NCBI RefSeq assembly: GCF_900112985.1
Contig: NZ_FONS01000002.1
Span: 372,001 to 436,000 of the forward strand
Direction: 5' to 3'
Source: Pedobacter antarcticus
Lineage (GTDB): Bacteria > Bacteroidota > Bacteroidia > Sphingobacteriales > Sphingobacteriaceae
DNA: 64,000 nucleotides
Shown here: piece by piece, positions 41,508-50,188 of the stretch
Layout: each line of letters opens with the position of its first letter
Position numbering within the stretch: position 1 is the first letter of the stretch
Position numbers and translations under genes: made by a program
Notes under the pieces: model-generated
Database searches by the model: none
Told to the model about the DNA's origin: nothing
The model's input: only the letters and a program-made list of their open reading frames with translations

Positions 41508-42764
41508 CTAAAAAAGTTTAATCTGATTGAGGTCGTGTTTCAGGTACTTGCTCTGACTTTCTGCAAGGATAAAGGCTTTAATCTGAAAGCCCTGGTAGTC
41601 TCTCAATTGTATAGGGCTGTCTGCACACTGGATAAAGTGCCTTGCGCGATTGTAGGCCACGCCAATCTTTTTTAGCTGATCGATACGGAGCCGGCCAAAT
41701 TGCCTGGCCTGAACGATCTTTTTAGCCGATCCCACGCCAATTCCCGGAACTCTCAGAATCATTTTATACGCAGCGGTATTAATGTCGACGGGGAAGTACT
41801 GCATGTTGCGGAGTGCCCAGCTTAATTTAGGGTCTATATCAATATCCAGATGAGGATTACTGTCATTAAGAATTTCATTGACATGGAACCCGTAAAAGCG
41901 CATTAACCAGTCTGTTTGGTATAATCTGTTTTCACGAATGAGTGGCGGCTGTGTGCCAATTACCGGGAGACGCTGGTCATGAGAAATAGGGATATAACCG
42001 GAATAATAAACACGTTTGAGCGAGAAATCCTGGTAGAACCGATGGGCAGTCTGCATAATTTCTTTATCTGTCTCCGGTGTTGCTCCGATAACCATTTGTG
42101 TACTTTGACCTGCAGGAACAAATTTAGGGACATTGCGGATAAGCTTGCGTTCCTCCTTAAATTGTACAATCTGTTTCTGTACGTAGTCAAGGGGGGTAAT
42201 AACTTCCTGATGTGTTTTTTCCGGCGCTAGCAATCTCAGGCCGGCCTCGGTTGGCATTTCCAGATTAATACTCATACGGTCTGCATAAAGGCCGGCTTCT
42301 TTGATGAGTTCCTCACTGGCACCTGGAATCGTTTTGAGGTGGATGTATCCGTTAAACCGTTCTTCAAGCCGTAATTTTTTGACCACACGTAATAAACGTT
42401 CCATCGTGAAGTCTGCATTTTTGAAGATACCGGAGCTGAGAAAAAGGCCTTCTATATAATTTCTCCGGTAGAAATTCATCGTTAGAGAAACTACTTCCTC
42501 GACAGTAAAAGCTGCTCGCTGGATGTCATTGCTTTTTCTGGAAACACAGTAAGCACAATCAAAAATACAGTGATTGGTTAAAAGGATTTTGAGCAAAGAA
42601 ACGCAACGTCCGTCCTCAGTATAAGTGTGGCAGATTCCTGAGGAATGGCTGTCGCCTAGACCTTTATTAGTGTTTTTTCTGGTTCCGCCGCTTGAGGAGC
42701 AGGAGACATCATATTTGGCTGCATCAGCCAGAATGTTTAATTTTTCCCGAATACGATCTGACAT
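41508..42764 (-). CDS. Radical SAM protein, putative DNA modification/repair (TIGR03916)
   Basis: 418 residues. The 4Fe-4S cluster motif CxxxCxxC is C66-IFD-C70-AY-C73; additional family cysteines occur at 22, 45 and 54 in SCSSSGG and GICHTYTEDGRC. A TIM-barrel-like core follows (GLFLSSGIFKNADFT, HLKTIPGASEELI), and the C terminus carries a helix-hairpin-helix DNA-binding motif (LRVPGIGVGSAKKIVQARQF). The HhH plus its operon partner point to a DNA substrate; the reaction is unknown. A perfect -7 box (42781-42788) precedes it. Confidence 0.9.
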   Translation of the reverse strand: MSDRIREKLNILADAAKYDVSCSSSGGTRKNTNKGLGDSHSSGICHTYTEDGRCVSLLKILLTNHCIFDCAYCVSRKSNDIQRAAFTVEEVVSLTMNFYRRNYIEGLFLSSGIFKNADFTMERLLRVVKKLRLEERFNGYIHLKTIPGASEELIKEAGLYADRMSINLEMPTEAGLRLLAPEKTHQEVITPLDYVQKQIVQFKEERKLIRNVPKFVPAGQSTQMVIGATPETDKEIMQTAHRFYQDFSLKRVYYSGYIPISHDQRLPVIGTQPPLIRENRLYQTDWLMRFYGFHVNEILNDSNPHLDIDIDPKLSWALRNMQYFPVDINTAAYKMILRVPGIGVGSAKKIVQARQFGRLRIDQLKKIGVAYNRARHFIQCADSPIQLRDYQGFQIKAFILAESQSKYLKHDLNQIKLF

Positions 42765-42780
42765 AAGACTAATTTGCTAA

Positions 42781-42788
42781 CAAATATA
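42781..42788 (-). promoter_or_regulatory. -7 box TATATTTG of the radical SAM/DUF4130 operon
   Basis: Exact TAnnTTTG on the minus strand, 16 nt before the ATG at 42764. Confidence 0.55.
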
Positions 42789-42816
42789 GTATTATGTTAC
42801 TAAATAAATTAGTTAT

Positions 42817-43476
42817 TTATTTTTTACCTTCCCATTCAGCGTAAAACTGGTCAAGAAACTGCAGCATAAACTCGTGTCTTCCTTCAGCCATTTTTCTTCC
42901 TGTATCGGTTTGCATCAGGTTTTTCAGGCGCAAGAGCTTTTCGTAAAAATGATTGATGGTAGGGGCAACAGAGTTCTTATAAGTTTCTTTATTGAGATCT
43001 TGTTCGGGGGGGATAGCAGGATCGTAAAGTAGCCGGTTTTTATAACCGCCATAAGTGAAAGCACGGGCTATACCGATGGCTCCGATTGCATCCAGCCTGT
43101 CGGCATCCTGTACAACCGCCATTTCGTGGGAATAGTAAGTAGTTCCACCCAGACTTGCTTTATAGCTCATGTTTCTGATGATCTGTTTCACATCTTCCAC
43201 AACACGCTCTTCGACCTGGATTTTTTGCATAAATTCTACAGCCAGCTGCGGGCCTATCTCTTCATTGCCGCCATGAAATTTACTGTCTGCTATATCGTGC
43301 AGCAGGGCAGCAAGCGATACTCTCAAGGATTCGGCATTTTCGACAGCATTGATATGAAGTGCATTGTGATAAACCCGTTGGATATGAAACCAGTCATGCC
43401 CGGCTTCTGCACCTTCGAGTGTCTTCTTTACGAAAGTGATTGTTTTTTCGATGATTGAACTGATACTGGTCTCCAT
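42817..43476 (-). CDS. HD-domain phosphohydrolase (YedJ-like)
   Basis: 219 residues, cytoplasmic. HD-fold metal ligands: H31 in HDWFHIQRV, H60-D61 in ALLHDIADSKF, and the distal Asp in VVQDADRLDAIGAIGIARAF. This is the pattern of YedJ-type phosphohydrolases acting on nucleotides or similar phosphoesters; substrate unknown. The start is preceded by a TATCTTTA box at 5 nt and by the terminator of the methyltransferase gene. Confidence 0.92.
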   Translation of the reverse strand: METSISSIIEKTITFVKKTLEGAEAGHDWFHIQRVYHNALHINAVENAESLRVSLAALLHDIADSKFHGGNEEIGPQLAVEFMQKIQVEERVVEDVKQIIRNMSYKASLGGTTYYSHEMAVVQDADRLDAIGAIGIARAFTYGGYKNRLLYDPAIPPEQDLNKETYKNSVAPTINHFYEKLLRLKNLMQTDTGRKMAEGRHEFMLQFLDQFYAEWEGKK

Positions 43477-43493
43477 AACACTAAAGATAAAAC

Positions 43494-43521
43494 AAAAAAA
43501 ACCGGATTATTGTTCCGGTTT
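43494..43521 (-). terminator. Terminator whose stem includes the end of the coding sequence
   Basis: AAACCGGA (43499-43506) pairs with TCCGGTTT (43514-43521). The stop codon of the methyltransferase (43507-43509) is in the loop and the upstream arm is coding. The T tract ends about 17 nt before the next ATG. Confidence 0.8.
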
Positions 43522-44712
43522 TGGTGTTTTTGGCTGGGGCCTTTCATGCTCAGGTCTTTTTGTACCGTCGTACAGCTCGTACTCCAGCAGACGGCAATCC
43601 AGTTTCCCATTATAAAATTCGACTTTTCTGGAAGCTTTCAATCCTATTTTTTTGGCAAGATCAGGATTACCGGTAAAAATATAGCCGTTATATCCTTTGC
43701 ACTCCTGTTTAAGGAAATCTCCTATCCTTTTATAAGTCAGTTCAAGTTGTGAATGTACACCCAAACGTTCACCGTATTCCGGGTTAAAGACTACAACACC
43801 TTTACCCCCCTGCGGTACCTGTGTATCGGCGAAGTCACATACCTCGAAAGTGATCAGTGTATCTACTCCTGCGGTTTTTGCATTCTTCCTGCTGATATCA
43901 ACTGCATCTTCGGAAAGATCGGTAGCCACAATCTGCAGGTCTGTATTTTTTATAACCTGGTCTTTCAGAATCCGGCGTTCTGCAAAGAACACTTCTTCAT
44001 CATATCCCAGAATGTGCATAAATCCATAATTCATACGGAACAAACCTGGTCTTCTGTTGGTCGCAATTAATGCAGCCTCAATAGCCAGAGTTCCCGAACC
44101 ACACATCGGATTAATAAATGGTGTTTTGCCGTCCCAGCCTGTACCCATCACTACACTGGCTGCAAGTGCCTCCAGCATCGGTGCTTTTCCAGGGATTTTA
44201 CGGTAACCATGTTTAGCCAGTGTTTCACCTGAAGTGTCCAGGAAAATATCGGCTTTATCATCTTTCCAGTAAAGGTGAACTACAGTTTTATTTGCATCCG
44301 ATCCTGAATTGGGGCGCATACCCTTTTTTTCTTTGATTCGGTCTACAATTGCGTCTTTTACTTTCAGGTTGGTGAAAAGCGGTGTAGTTATGGTTGGGTT
44401 ATCCACATTTGAGGTAACCGAGAAATAGCCCGAAAAATCAATCAGGTCTTCCCATGGCATATCGACTAATTCGCGGTAAAGTTCTTCCGGATTATTTACT
44501 TCAAAACTTTTCAGGGAATACAGGATCTGACTTGCGCAACGCAGGTTTAAATTCAGTTTAATGCACTCCGAAAGTGTGAGGTGAAGCTCTAGTCCGGTAG
44601 GGAACTCCCTGACAATTTCGTACCCGAGTTCAGTCACCTCAGTTGCGAGGTAGGCGGAAAGCCTTTTGTTACAGGTTATAATAACCTTACTTTTGTTGTG
44701 GAAAACTTGCAT
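43507..44712 (-). CDS. THUMP-domain class I RNA methyltransferase (RlmL/YpsC-like)
   Basis: 401 residues. N-terminal ferredoxin-like plus THUMP domain (about 1-160), then a Rossmann methyltransferase domain: motif I NPMCGSGTLAIEAA (201-214), ATDLSEDAV near 263, and the catalytic motif IV as N310-P-E-Y-GERLG, where most members have NPPY. It belongs to COG0116, which methylates N2 of guanosine in 23S rRNA. The Pro-to-Glu change is noteworthy but the rest of the site looks intact. Charged, Pro-rich C-terminal tail. Divergent from the DUF3127 gene. Confidence 0.92.
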   Translation of the reverse strand: MQVFHNKSKVIITCNKRLSAYLATEVTELGYEIVREFPTGLELHLTLSECIKLNLNLRCASQILYSLKSFEVNNPEELYRELVDMPWEDLIDFSGYFSVTSNVDNPTITTPLFTNLKVKDAIVDRIKEKKGMRPNSGSDANKTVVHLYWKDDKADIFLDTSGETLAKHGYRKIPGKAPMLEALAASVVMGTGWDGKTPFINPMCGSGTLAIEAALIATNRRPGLFRMNYGFMHILGYDEEVFFAERRILKDQVIKNTDLQIVATDLSEDAVDISRKNAKTAGVDTLITFEVCDFADTQVPQGGKGVVVFNPEYGERLGVHSQLELTYKRIGDFLKQECKGYNGYIFTGNPDLAKKIGLKASRKVEFYNGKLDCRLLEYELYDGTKRPEHERPQPKTPKPEQ

Positions 44713-44784
44713 AATTTATTGTGCGAAGTTATCAATAATAATATAGAGATTTGAATTAGAAAGTAGAATAAAAGAGTATTTGTT

Positions 44785-45153
44785 ATGGAATTAAAAGGAA
44801 AAGTGCACGAAATCGGTGCATTACAGCAGGTGAGTGAGACATTTAAAAAGCGTGACCTCATTATTGAGTACGCAGAAAACCCTACTTATCCTGAATATAT
44901 CAGGTTCGAAGCTTTACAAGATAAAACTGCATTATTTGACAGCCTTAAAACCGGTGACGACGTGGAGGTTTCCTTCAATCTTCGTGGCCGTCCATGGACT
45001 GACAAAACAGGCAAAACCTCTTATTTTAACAGTTTAGTAGTATGGCGTATCAATGCATTGACTAACAGTGCAGCAGCGGCTTCTACTCCACAATATGCAC
45101 CACCGGCAGACCTGAATAGCGCTCCAGGCGAGGAAGATGATCTGCCATTCTAA
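44785..45153 (+). CDS. DUF3127 OB-like protein with SSB-type C-terminal tip
   Basis: 122 residues. The DUF3127 domain (about 1-95) has the five-stranded pattern of an OB fold: ELKGKVHEIG, LIIEYAENPTYPEYIRFEAL, DDVEVSFNLRGRPW, YFNSLVVWRI. It is followed by an Ala/Pro-rich linker and ends in EEDDLPF, very like the acidic tip of single-stranded DNA-binding protein that docks RecO, RecG, RarA, PriA and others. Single-stranded nucleic acid binding with recruitment of repair enzymes is inferred. The gene has a strong terminator. Confidence 0.85.
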   Translation: MELKGKVHEIGALQQVSETFKKRDLIIEYAENPTYPEYIRFEALQDKTALFDSLKTGDDVEVSFNLRGRPWTDKTGKTSYFNSLVVWRINALTNSAAAASTPQYAPPADLNSAPGEEDDLPF

Positions 45154-45186
45154 GACCTTTTTTAGGAAAACAAATTGTACCATGAG

Positions 45187-45216
45187 TGCCGGGAATTTAT
45201 TCCCGGCATTTTTTTT
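45187..45216 (+). terminator. Intrinsic terminator of the DUF3127 gene
   Basis: TGCCGGGAA (45187-45195), 4-nt loop, TTCCCGGCA (45200-45208), then eight T. Confidence 0.92.
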
Positions 45217-45284
45217 GCCGTTACCCCGCCGGTCCTGCGGTGTTAAAATTTGTTAAAATAGCTGCTTTATCTGCCTGTCTTACT

Positions 45285-45292
45285 TATTTTTG
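45285..45292 (+). promoter_or_regulatory. -7 box TATTTTTG of the two-component operon
   Basis: Exact TAnnTTTG, predicted leader about 28 nt to the kinase ATG at 45326. Confidence 0.55.
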
Positions 45293-45325
45293 GATTTAAT
45301 CCGATAAGCTTAACAGCTGCGATTC

Positions 45326-47149
45326 ATGAAGAGAAAAAGCCTTTGGTTAATTACCGCTTTAATGACTGTGGCCTTATTAGGGGTCTTTGTAATGCAGCTG
45401 TATTACATCAGGGAAGGATACAGGCTAAAATCTCAGCTGTTTGAACAGGATGTCAATCAGGCCCTGACTGCTGTTGCAGGAAAAGCACAACGCTTAAATG
45501 CGGTAGATAATATTAATAAGAAGGATCTGGAATGGCGTATTAAGCTCGAAAACCAGCGTCGTGACCGCACCAGAAAGCTAATAGATCTCGATCAGAAATT
45601 TAAAGAAGACGAGCGTCAAAGAAAATACCGGCAGCAGAAACAGATTATTGACGAACTGAATTATCAGGACGAAATTATCCGTAAAATATATCTCAGTCCT
45701 GCTATTATATCTGAAGCAGATTTTTTTGCATTAGCGAATGAATCGACCACCCCGTTAAATGTTGACGTTAATGTCGGGTTTGATGCCGACTTAAATATGA
45801 TTGGCAGTAATGTGCGCAAGACCTTCAGAATGGGAGGCACCAAGACTTTTAATATTGAGCCTAAGAAACTTCCGGATAGTATTCGTTATCTGGTCTATAG
45901 CAGGGTAGATGGCCGGCCGCTCCGGGTTTCACTGCCTAGTCAGACCGATGAGATGAAATCGAAATTTCGTCTGGAAGATGAGGTTGCAGCAAGGCGGAAA
46001 AAGAATGAATTGAAGGAACTTCAAAGCGATACCGTTCTGTTCCATGAAAATGATTTTAATGTGCTGGAAGCGGCTGCTAAAGAGATGAGCCAGGTAGATG
46101 TGCCGCTGCGCTCCCGTATTGATCCGGACATGCTGGACACATTGCTCAGGAAGGAATTGGAGAATAGAAATATCAGATTGGATTACAGCTTCTGGTTGAA
46201 AAGTGTAACACATAATACGGTGCTTTTTCGCAAAGCCTCCGTCGAAAAAGGAGAACTTTTGCCAGCCAATACTTATCAGACCACACTGTTCAGCCAGGAT
46301 GTTATCCGCGATCCCGGAATGCTTTATGTTAATTTTCCAGATAAAGAGTCTTTGATCTTCAGTAATCTGGGTGTGACTATGGCTTCCTCAGCGGGACTTT
46401 TGCTGGTGCTGATTTCTATTTTCTCCTATACGCTTTATGCAATTTTGAAACAGAAGAAAATCTCCGAGATGAAAACGGATTTCATTAATAATATGACGCA
46501 TGAATTTAAAACACCGGTATCTACGATTATGATTGCCAGTGAGGCGCTGCGTGACCCGGAGATTCTTGAGGATAAGACAAGGGTGAGCAGACTTGCGGGG
46601 ATTATTTATGATGAAAATGTCAGATTGGGTAATCATATAGAAAGAGTGCTGAGTATTGCCAGACTGGAAAAGAGAGAGCTTCAACTTGACTATGAGCCTG
46701 TAGACATGCATACTTTAATTAATGCGGTGGTGGACAGTATGGATCTGCAGTTTCAAAAACGATCGGCAGATGTATTGCAGGAACTTCATGCTGTAAATCA
46801 CGTCGTGACTGCAGACGAATTACATTTGTCCAACGTACTCTATAACCTGCTCGATAATGCCAATAAGTACAGTAAAGAGAAACCGCAGATCCGTCTGACT
46901 ACCCGTAATTCAGGGAATAATCTGATTATTGAAGTAGCGGATAAGGGAATCGGAATAACACGGGAACATAGTAAACGGATTTTCGACCAGTTTTACAGAG
47001 TGCCGACTGGAAATCTTCATGATGTGAAGGGTTTTGGACTTGGGTTAAACTATGTAATGGATATTATCACACAGCTGAAAGGGACAATCAGCGTTAAAAG
47101 TGAAAAGGATAAAGGTACTGTATTTGAGATCGTATTGCCGCTGGCTTAA
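45326..47149 (+). CDS. Sensor histidine kinase
   Basis: 607 residues. First membrane segment at about 7-26, a periplasmic sensor region of about 310 residues with an early coiled coil (KKDLEWRIKLENQRRDRTRK) and no recognised domain, second membrane segment at about 350-370, HisKA with His392 in MTHEFKTPVSTIMIASEAL, and HATPase_c with N box NLLDNANKYS, DKGIGI and GFGLGLNYV. The layout is the common Bacteroidota cell-envelope sensor. The response regulator follows after 53 nt; one operon. Confidence 0.93.
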   Translation: MKRKSLWLITALMTVALLGVFVMQLYYIREGYRLKSQLFEQDVNQALTAVAGKAQRLNAVDNINKKDLEWRIKLENQRRDRTRKLIDLDQKFKEDERQRKYRQQKQIIDELNYQDEIIRKIYLSPAIISEADFFALANESTTPLNVDVNVGFDADLNMIGSNVRKTFRMGGTKTFNIEPKKLPDSIRYLVYSRVDGRPLRVSLPSQTDEMKSKFRLEDEVAARRKKNELKELQSDTVLFHENDFNVLEAAAKEMSQVDVPLRSRIDPDMLDTLLRKELENRNIRLDYSFWLKSVTHNTVLFRKASVEKGELLPANTYQTTLFSQDVIRDPGMLYVNFPDKESLIFSNLGVTMASSAGLLLVLISIFSYTLYAILKQKKISEMKTDFINNMTHEFKTPVSTIMIASEALRDPEILEDKTRVSRLAGIIYDENVRLGNHIERVLSIARLEKRELQLDYEPVDMHTLINAVVDSMDLQFQKRSADVLQELHAVNHVVTADELHLSNVLYNLLDNANKYSKEKPQIRLTTRNSGNNLIIEVADKGIGITREHSKRIFDQFYRVPTGNLHDVKGFGLGLNYVMDIITQLKGTISVKSEKDKGTVFEIVLPLA

Positions 47150-47202
47150 TGCCGAAGCAGGAAATTAGAGCTAACCTTATATAAACGTATAAAAAAGATA
47201 AG

Positions 47203-47901
47203 ATGAAGAAAATTCTGCTGGTGGAAGACGACCCTAATCTGGGCATGCTGTTACAAGACTATTTGCAATTGAAAGGTAAGTTTGATATTGTCCTTTGTGT
47301 AGATGGAGAAGAAGGTCTGCGTGCTTTTAGCCGCCAGAACTTTGATCTATGTATCCTGGATGTGATGATGCCTAAAAAAGATGGTTTTGCACTGGGGAAG
47401 GAAATTCGTAAAATGAATGAGCATGTGCCAATTATTTTTGCGACGGCGAAAGCAATGATGGAAGATAAAGCTGCAGCCTACGATCTGGGCGGAGATGACT
47501 ATATCACCAAACCATTCCGAATCGAAGAGCTTTTATTGCGTATCAATGCTTTATTGAAAAGAGTGTCGGCTAAAGAGACCGTTCCCGCTGCTCCTGAACA
47601 GACTCTTTTTGAAATTGGAAATTACACATTTGATTATACGACGCAGCTGATTACCCACAAAGGAGTGCAGCAAAAACTCTCCACCAAAGAGGCCGAATTA
47701 CTCCGTTTACTCTGTTTGAAGCAGAATGCCGTGTTGACAAGAGAAGAAGCATTACTCAGTATATGGCACGATGATAATTATTTTAACGGACGATCTATGG
47801 ATGTGTTTCTCAGTAAGTTACGTAAGTATTTAAGGGAGGATTCCAGGGTTGAAATACTAAATGTACATGGTAAGGGTTACAAACTCCTGATCAATCTTTA
47901 G
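47203..47901 (+). CDS. OmpR-family response regulator
   Basis: 232 residues. Receiver domain with acidic pair at 8-10, phosphoacceptor Asp53 in CILDVMMPKKDG and Lys in YITKPFR; winged-helix DNA-binding domain (about 135-230) with LSTKEAELLRLLCLKQNAVLTREE and the recognition-helix region GRSMDVFLSKLRKYL. Cognate to the kinase just upstream. Targets unknown. Confidence 0.95.
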   Translation: MKKILLVEDDPNLGMLLQDYLQLKGKFDIVLCVDGEEGLRAFSRQNFDLCILDVMMPKKDGFALGKEIRKMNEHVPIIFATAKAMMEDKAAAYDLGGDDYITKPFRIEELLLRINALLKRVSAKETVPAAPEQTLFEIGNYTFDYTTQLITHKGVQQKLSTKEAELLRLLCLKQNAVLTREEALLSIWHDDNYFNGRSMDVFLSKLRKYLREDSRVEILNVHGKGYKLLINL

Positions 47902-47909
47902 TACCTTTG
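47902..47909 (+). promoter_or_regulatory. -7 box TACCTTTG of the PIF1-like helicase gene
   Basis: Exact TAnnTTTG overlapping the end region of the response regulator gene; leader about 8 nt to ATG 47918 or 23 nt to ATG 47933. Confidence 0.5.
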
Positions 47910-47932
47910 CAGTTCAAATGCTGCGAAATATG

Positions 47933-50188
47933 TCCGAATACAATCCTGCTGAAGTTGCTGCCAGATTCATCAATTACACCTCCAGACACATTTTTCTGAC
48001 CGGTAAAGCCGGAACCGGAAAGACTACTTTTTTGAGGAATCTGATGGAGCTGACACATAAAAGAGCAGTAATTGTCGCTCCGACAGGTATTGCAGCGATC
48101 AATGCAGCTGGAGTTACTATTCACTCACTTTTTCAATTACCTTTCGGGACTTATCTGCCTAAAGCTCCTGCAGTGGAGCCTTTCAATCAGTTGTATAATA
48201 CCCCGCGGTCAATCGTGCGGCATTTGCAGATGAATACGACCAAGCGGCGGATATTTCAGGATCTGGAACTGCTAATTATTGATGAGGTCAGTATGTTGCG
48301 GGCAGACCTGCTTGATGCAATTGATATGGTGCTGCGTTATATCCGTAAAAATAATGAAAGCTTTGGCGGAGTACAGGTTTTGTTTATCGGAGATCTTCAT
48401 CAGCTGCCGCCGGTCGTTAAAGCCAATGAATGGCAATTGCTCGGAGAGTTCTATAAAAGTATTTATTTCTTTGATGCACATGCGCTGCAGCATCATCCAC
48501 CTGTTTATATTGAGCTGGAGAAAATTTACCGCCAGGCCGATGATGTCTTTATCAGCCTGCTTAACAATCTCCGGAATAATGAGATCACGGCGGAAAATAT
48601 AGCATTGCTGGAAAAATATTACCGTCATGATTTTGTACCCGGAAAAGACGATAAATATATTACACTTACCACGCACAACCAGCGTGCAGACACCCTGAAC
48701 AAGAAAAGTCTGGAAGAACTTGAAGGTAAGTCATATTTCTATAAAGCTACAATTGATGGTGAGTTTTCCGAAGGGTCTTATCCGGCGGAACATCGTCTGG
48801 AATTAAAGCTTGGCGCACAGGTTATGTTCATTAAGAACGATCAGAGTGGGGAAAGGAAATTTTTTAATGGTAAGATTGCAACCGTCATCAGCCTGGACGA
48901 GGACCGGATAGAGGTGCTCACAGATGGAGAGGGTGAAAAGATTGTACTGGAAAGCTTTACCTGGAAAAACATCAGGTATACAAACCATAAGGTTACCAAC
49001 GAGATTGAAGAAGAGGTAATCGGTAAATTCATCCAGTTTCCGATAAAACTCGCCTGGGCTATTACTGTGCATAAAAGCCAGGGTCTTACTTTCGATAAAG
49101 CAATTATTGATATTGGGAATGCTTTTGCCCCCGGACAGATTTATGTAGCACTATCAAGGCTGCGTTCACTAGATGGTCTGGTGCTGACTTCCCAAATCTC
49201 CAGAACGGGAATCAGGCAGGATCAAAACGTATCGTTATTCTCTAAAAATAAGCAAACTCAGCAGACACTGGATGAGCAGATCAAGCATGAAAGTGAATTC
49301 TTTCTACGCAGGTATCTGCTGCAATGCTTCGATCTCACGCCACTTGATAATTTTGTTTACGAACACGTACATTCCTATTCAAAGGATATTAATAAATCTG
49401 CGAAGCAGAAGCATGTAAAGTGGGCTCAGCAACTCTTAAAGGATCTAAGTGAGGTTAAATCTAATGCGAGTAAGTTTCTTGCTCAAATACAACGGCTCTG
49501 CCAGGATCAATCAGAAGACGGGCTCCGGATTTTACTGGAAAGAACGCAGGCTGCGGAGAAATACTTTAATCCCCTGCTGCTGGACTTAAGCCGGAGAATC
49601 TTTGAAAGGATGGAACTGGTAAAACAAGACAAACTGGTTACAGCCTATTTAACAGAGTTGCTCGAAATGGAATCTTTGTTCTATGAGCAGTTTAAGAAAA
49701 TTAGAAAATCTTCGGGTCTGCTGCAATGTAAGATTGATGGTACCGATTTTACAAAAGCAGAAATGAGCGGTCTGCTGAATCAGGAGGAAAGAGAAGCCCA
49801 AATGAAAAAGGTTCATGCGGTGCCCGGTAAACTTGATTTTACAGCGAAGCGGGAAAGGGCTAAGAAATCTGATGCGCCTAAGGAGCCTAAAGAAGATACG
49901 AAGGAAGTTTCACTGGAGCTTTTTCTCGATGGAAAGTCGATCTCTGAAATTGCTTCGGAACGAAAGATGGTCGTTGGTACAATAGAGGGGCATTTGGCCC
50001 ATTATGTGGCCAAACAGGAGATTTCTGCGCTGGATATACTTGGAAAGAAGAAATTAGATAAAATCCTGCAGGCAATTAAGGTACTGCAAACGATGAACCT
50101 GACACCGATCCGTGCCCACCTGGGTAAAAGTTATACTTTCGGTGAGATTAAGATCGGTATCGCAGCGCATCTGGCGGAGGGAGAGTAA
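47933..50188 (+). CDS. PIF1-like SF1 helicase with C-terminal helix-turn-helix
   Basis: 751 residues from ATG 47933 (in-frame ATG at 47918 is the alternative). N-terminal SF1B helicase: Walker A GKAGTGKT (25-32), APTGIAAINAAGVTIHSLF, Walker B LLIIDEVSMLRADLL, GDLHQLPPV, and the late motif WAITVHKSQGLTFD followed by YVALSRLRSLDGL, as in PIF1/RecD2/Dda helicases. The C-terminal ~90 residues (SLELFLDGKSISEIASERKM, VVGTIEGHLAHYV) form a helix-turn-helix of the HTH_40 type that also occurs in RecQ-like proteins. Likely acts on DNA structures such as forks or G-quadruplexes. The stop abuts the convergent dapF stop. Confidence 0.92.
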   Translation, partial: SEYNPAEVAARFINYTSRHIFLTGKAGTGKTTFLRNLMELTHKRAVIVAPTGIAAINAAGVTIHSLFQLPFGTYLPKAPAVEPFNQLYNTPRSIVRHLQMNTTKRRIFQDLELLIIDEVSMLRADLLDAIDMVLRYIRKNNESFGGVQVLFIGDLHQLPPVVKANEWQLLGEFYKSIYFFDAHALQHHPPVYIELEKIYRQADDVFISLLNNLRNNEITAENIALLEKYYRHDFVPGKDDKYITLTTHNQRADTLNKKSLEELEGKSYFYKATIDGEFSEGSYPAEHRLELKLGAQVMFIKNDQSGERKFFNGKIATVISLDEDRIEVLTDGEGEKIVLESFTWKNIRYTNHKVTNEIEEEVIGKFIQFPIKLAWAITVHKSQGLTFDKAIIDIGNAFAPGQIYVALSRLRSLDGLVLTSQISRTGIRQDQNVSLFSKNKQTQQTLDEQIKHESEFFLRRYLLQCFDLTPLDNFVYEHVHSYSKDINKSAKQKHVKWAQQLLKDLSEVKSNASKFLAQIQRLCQDQSEDGLRILLERTQAAEKYFNPLLLDLSRRIFERMELVKQDKLVTAYLTELLEMESLFYEQFKKIRKSSGLLQCKIDGTDFTKAEMSGLLNQEEREAQMKKVHAVPGKLDFTAKRERAKKSDAPKEPKEDTKEVSLELFLDGKSISEIASERKMVVGTIEGHLAHYVAKQEISALDILGKKKLDKILQAIKVLQTMNLTPIRAHLGKSYTFGEIKIGIAAHLAEGE

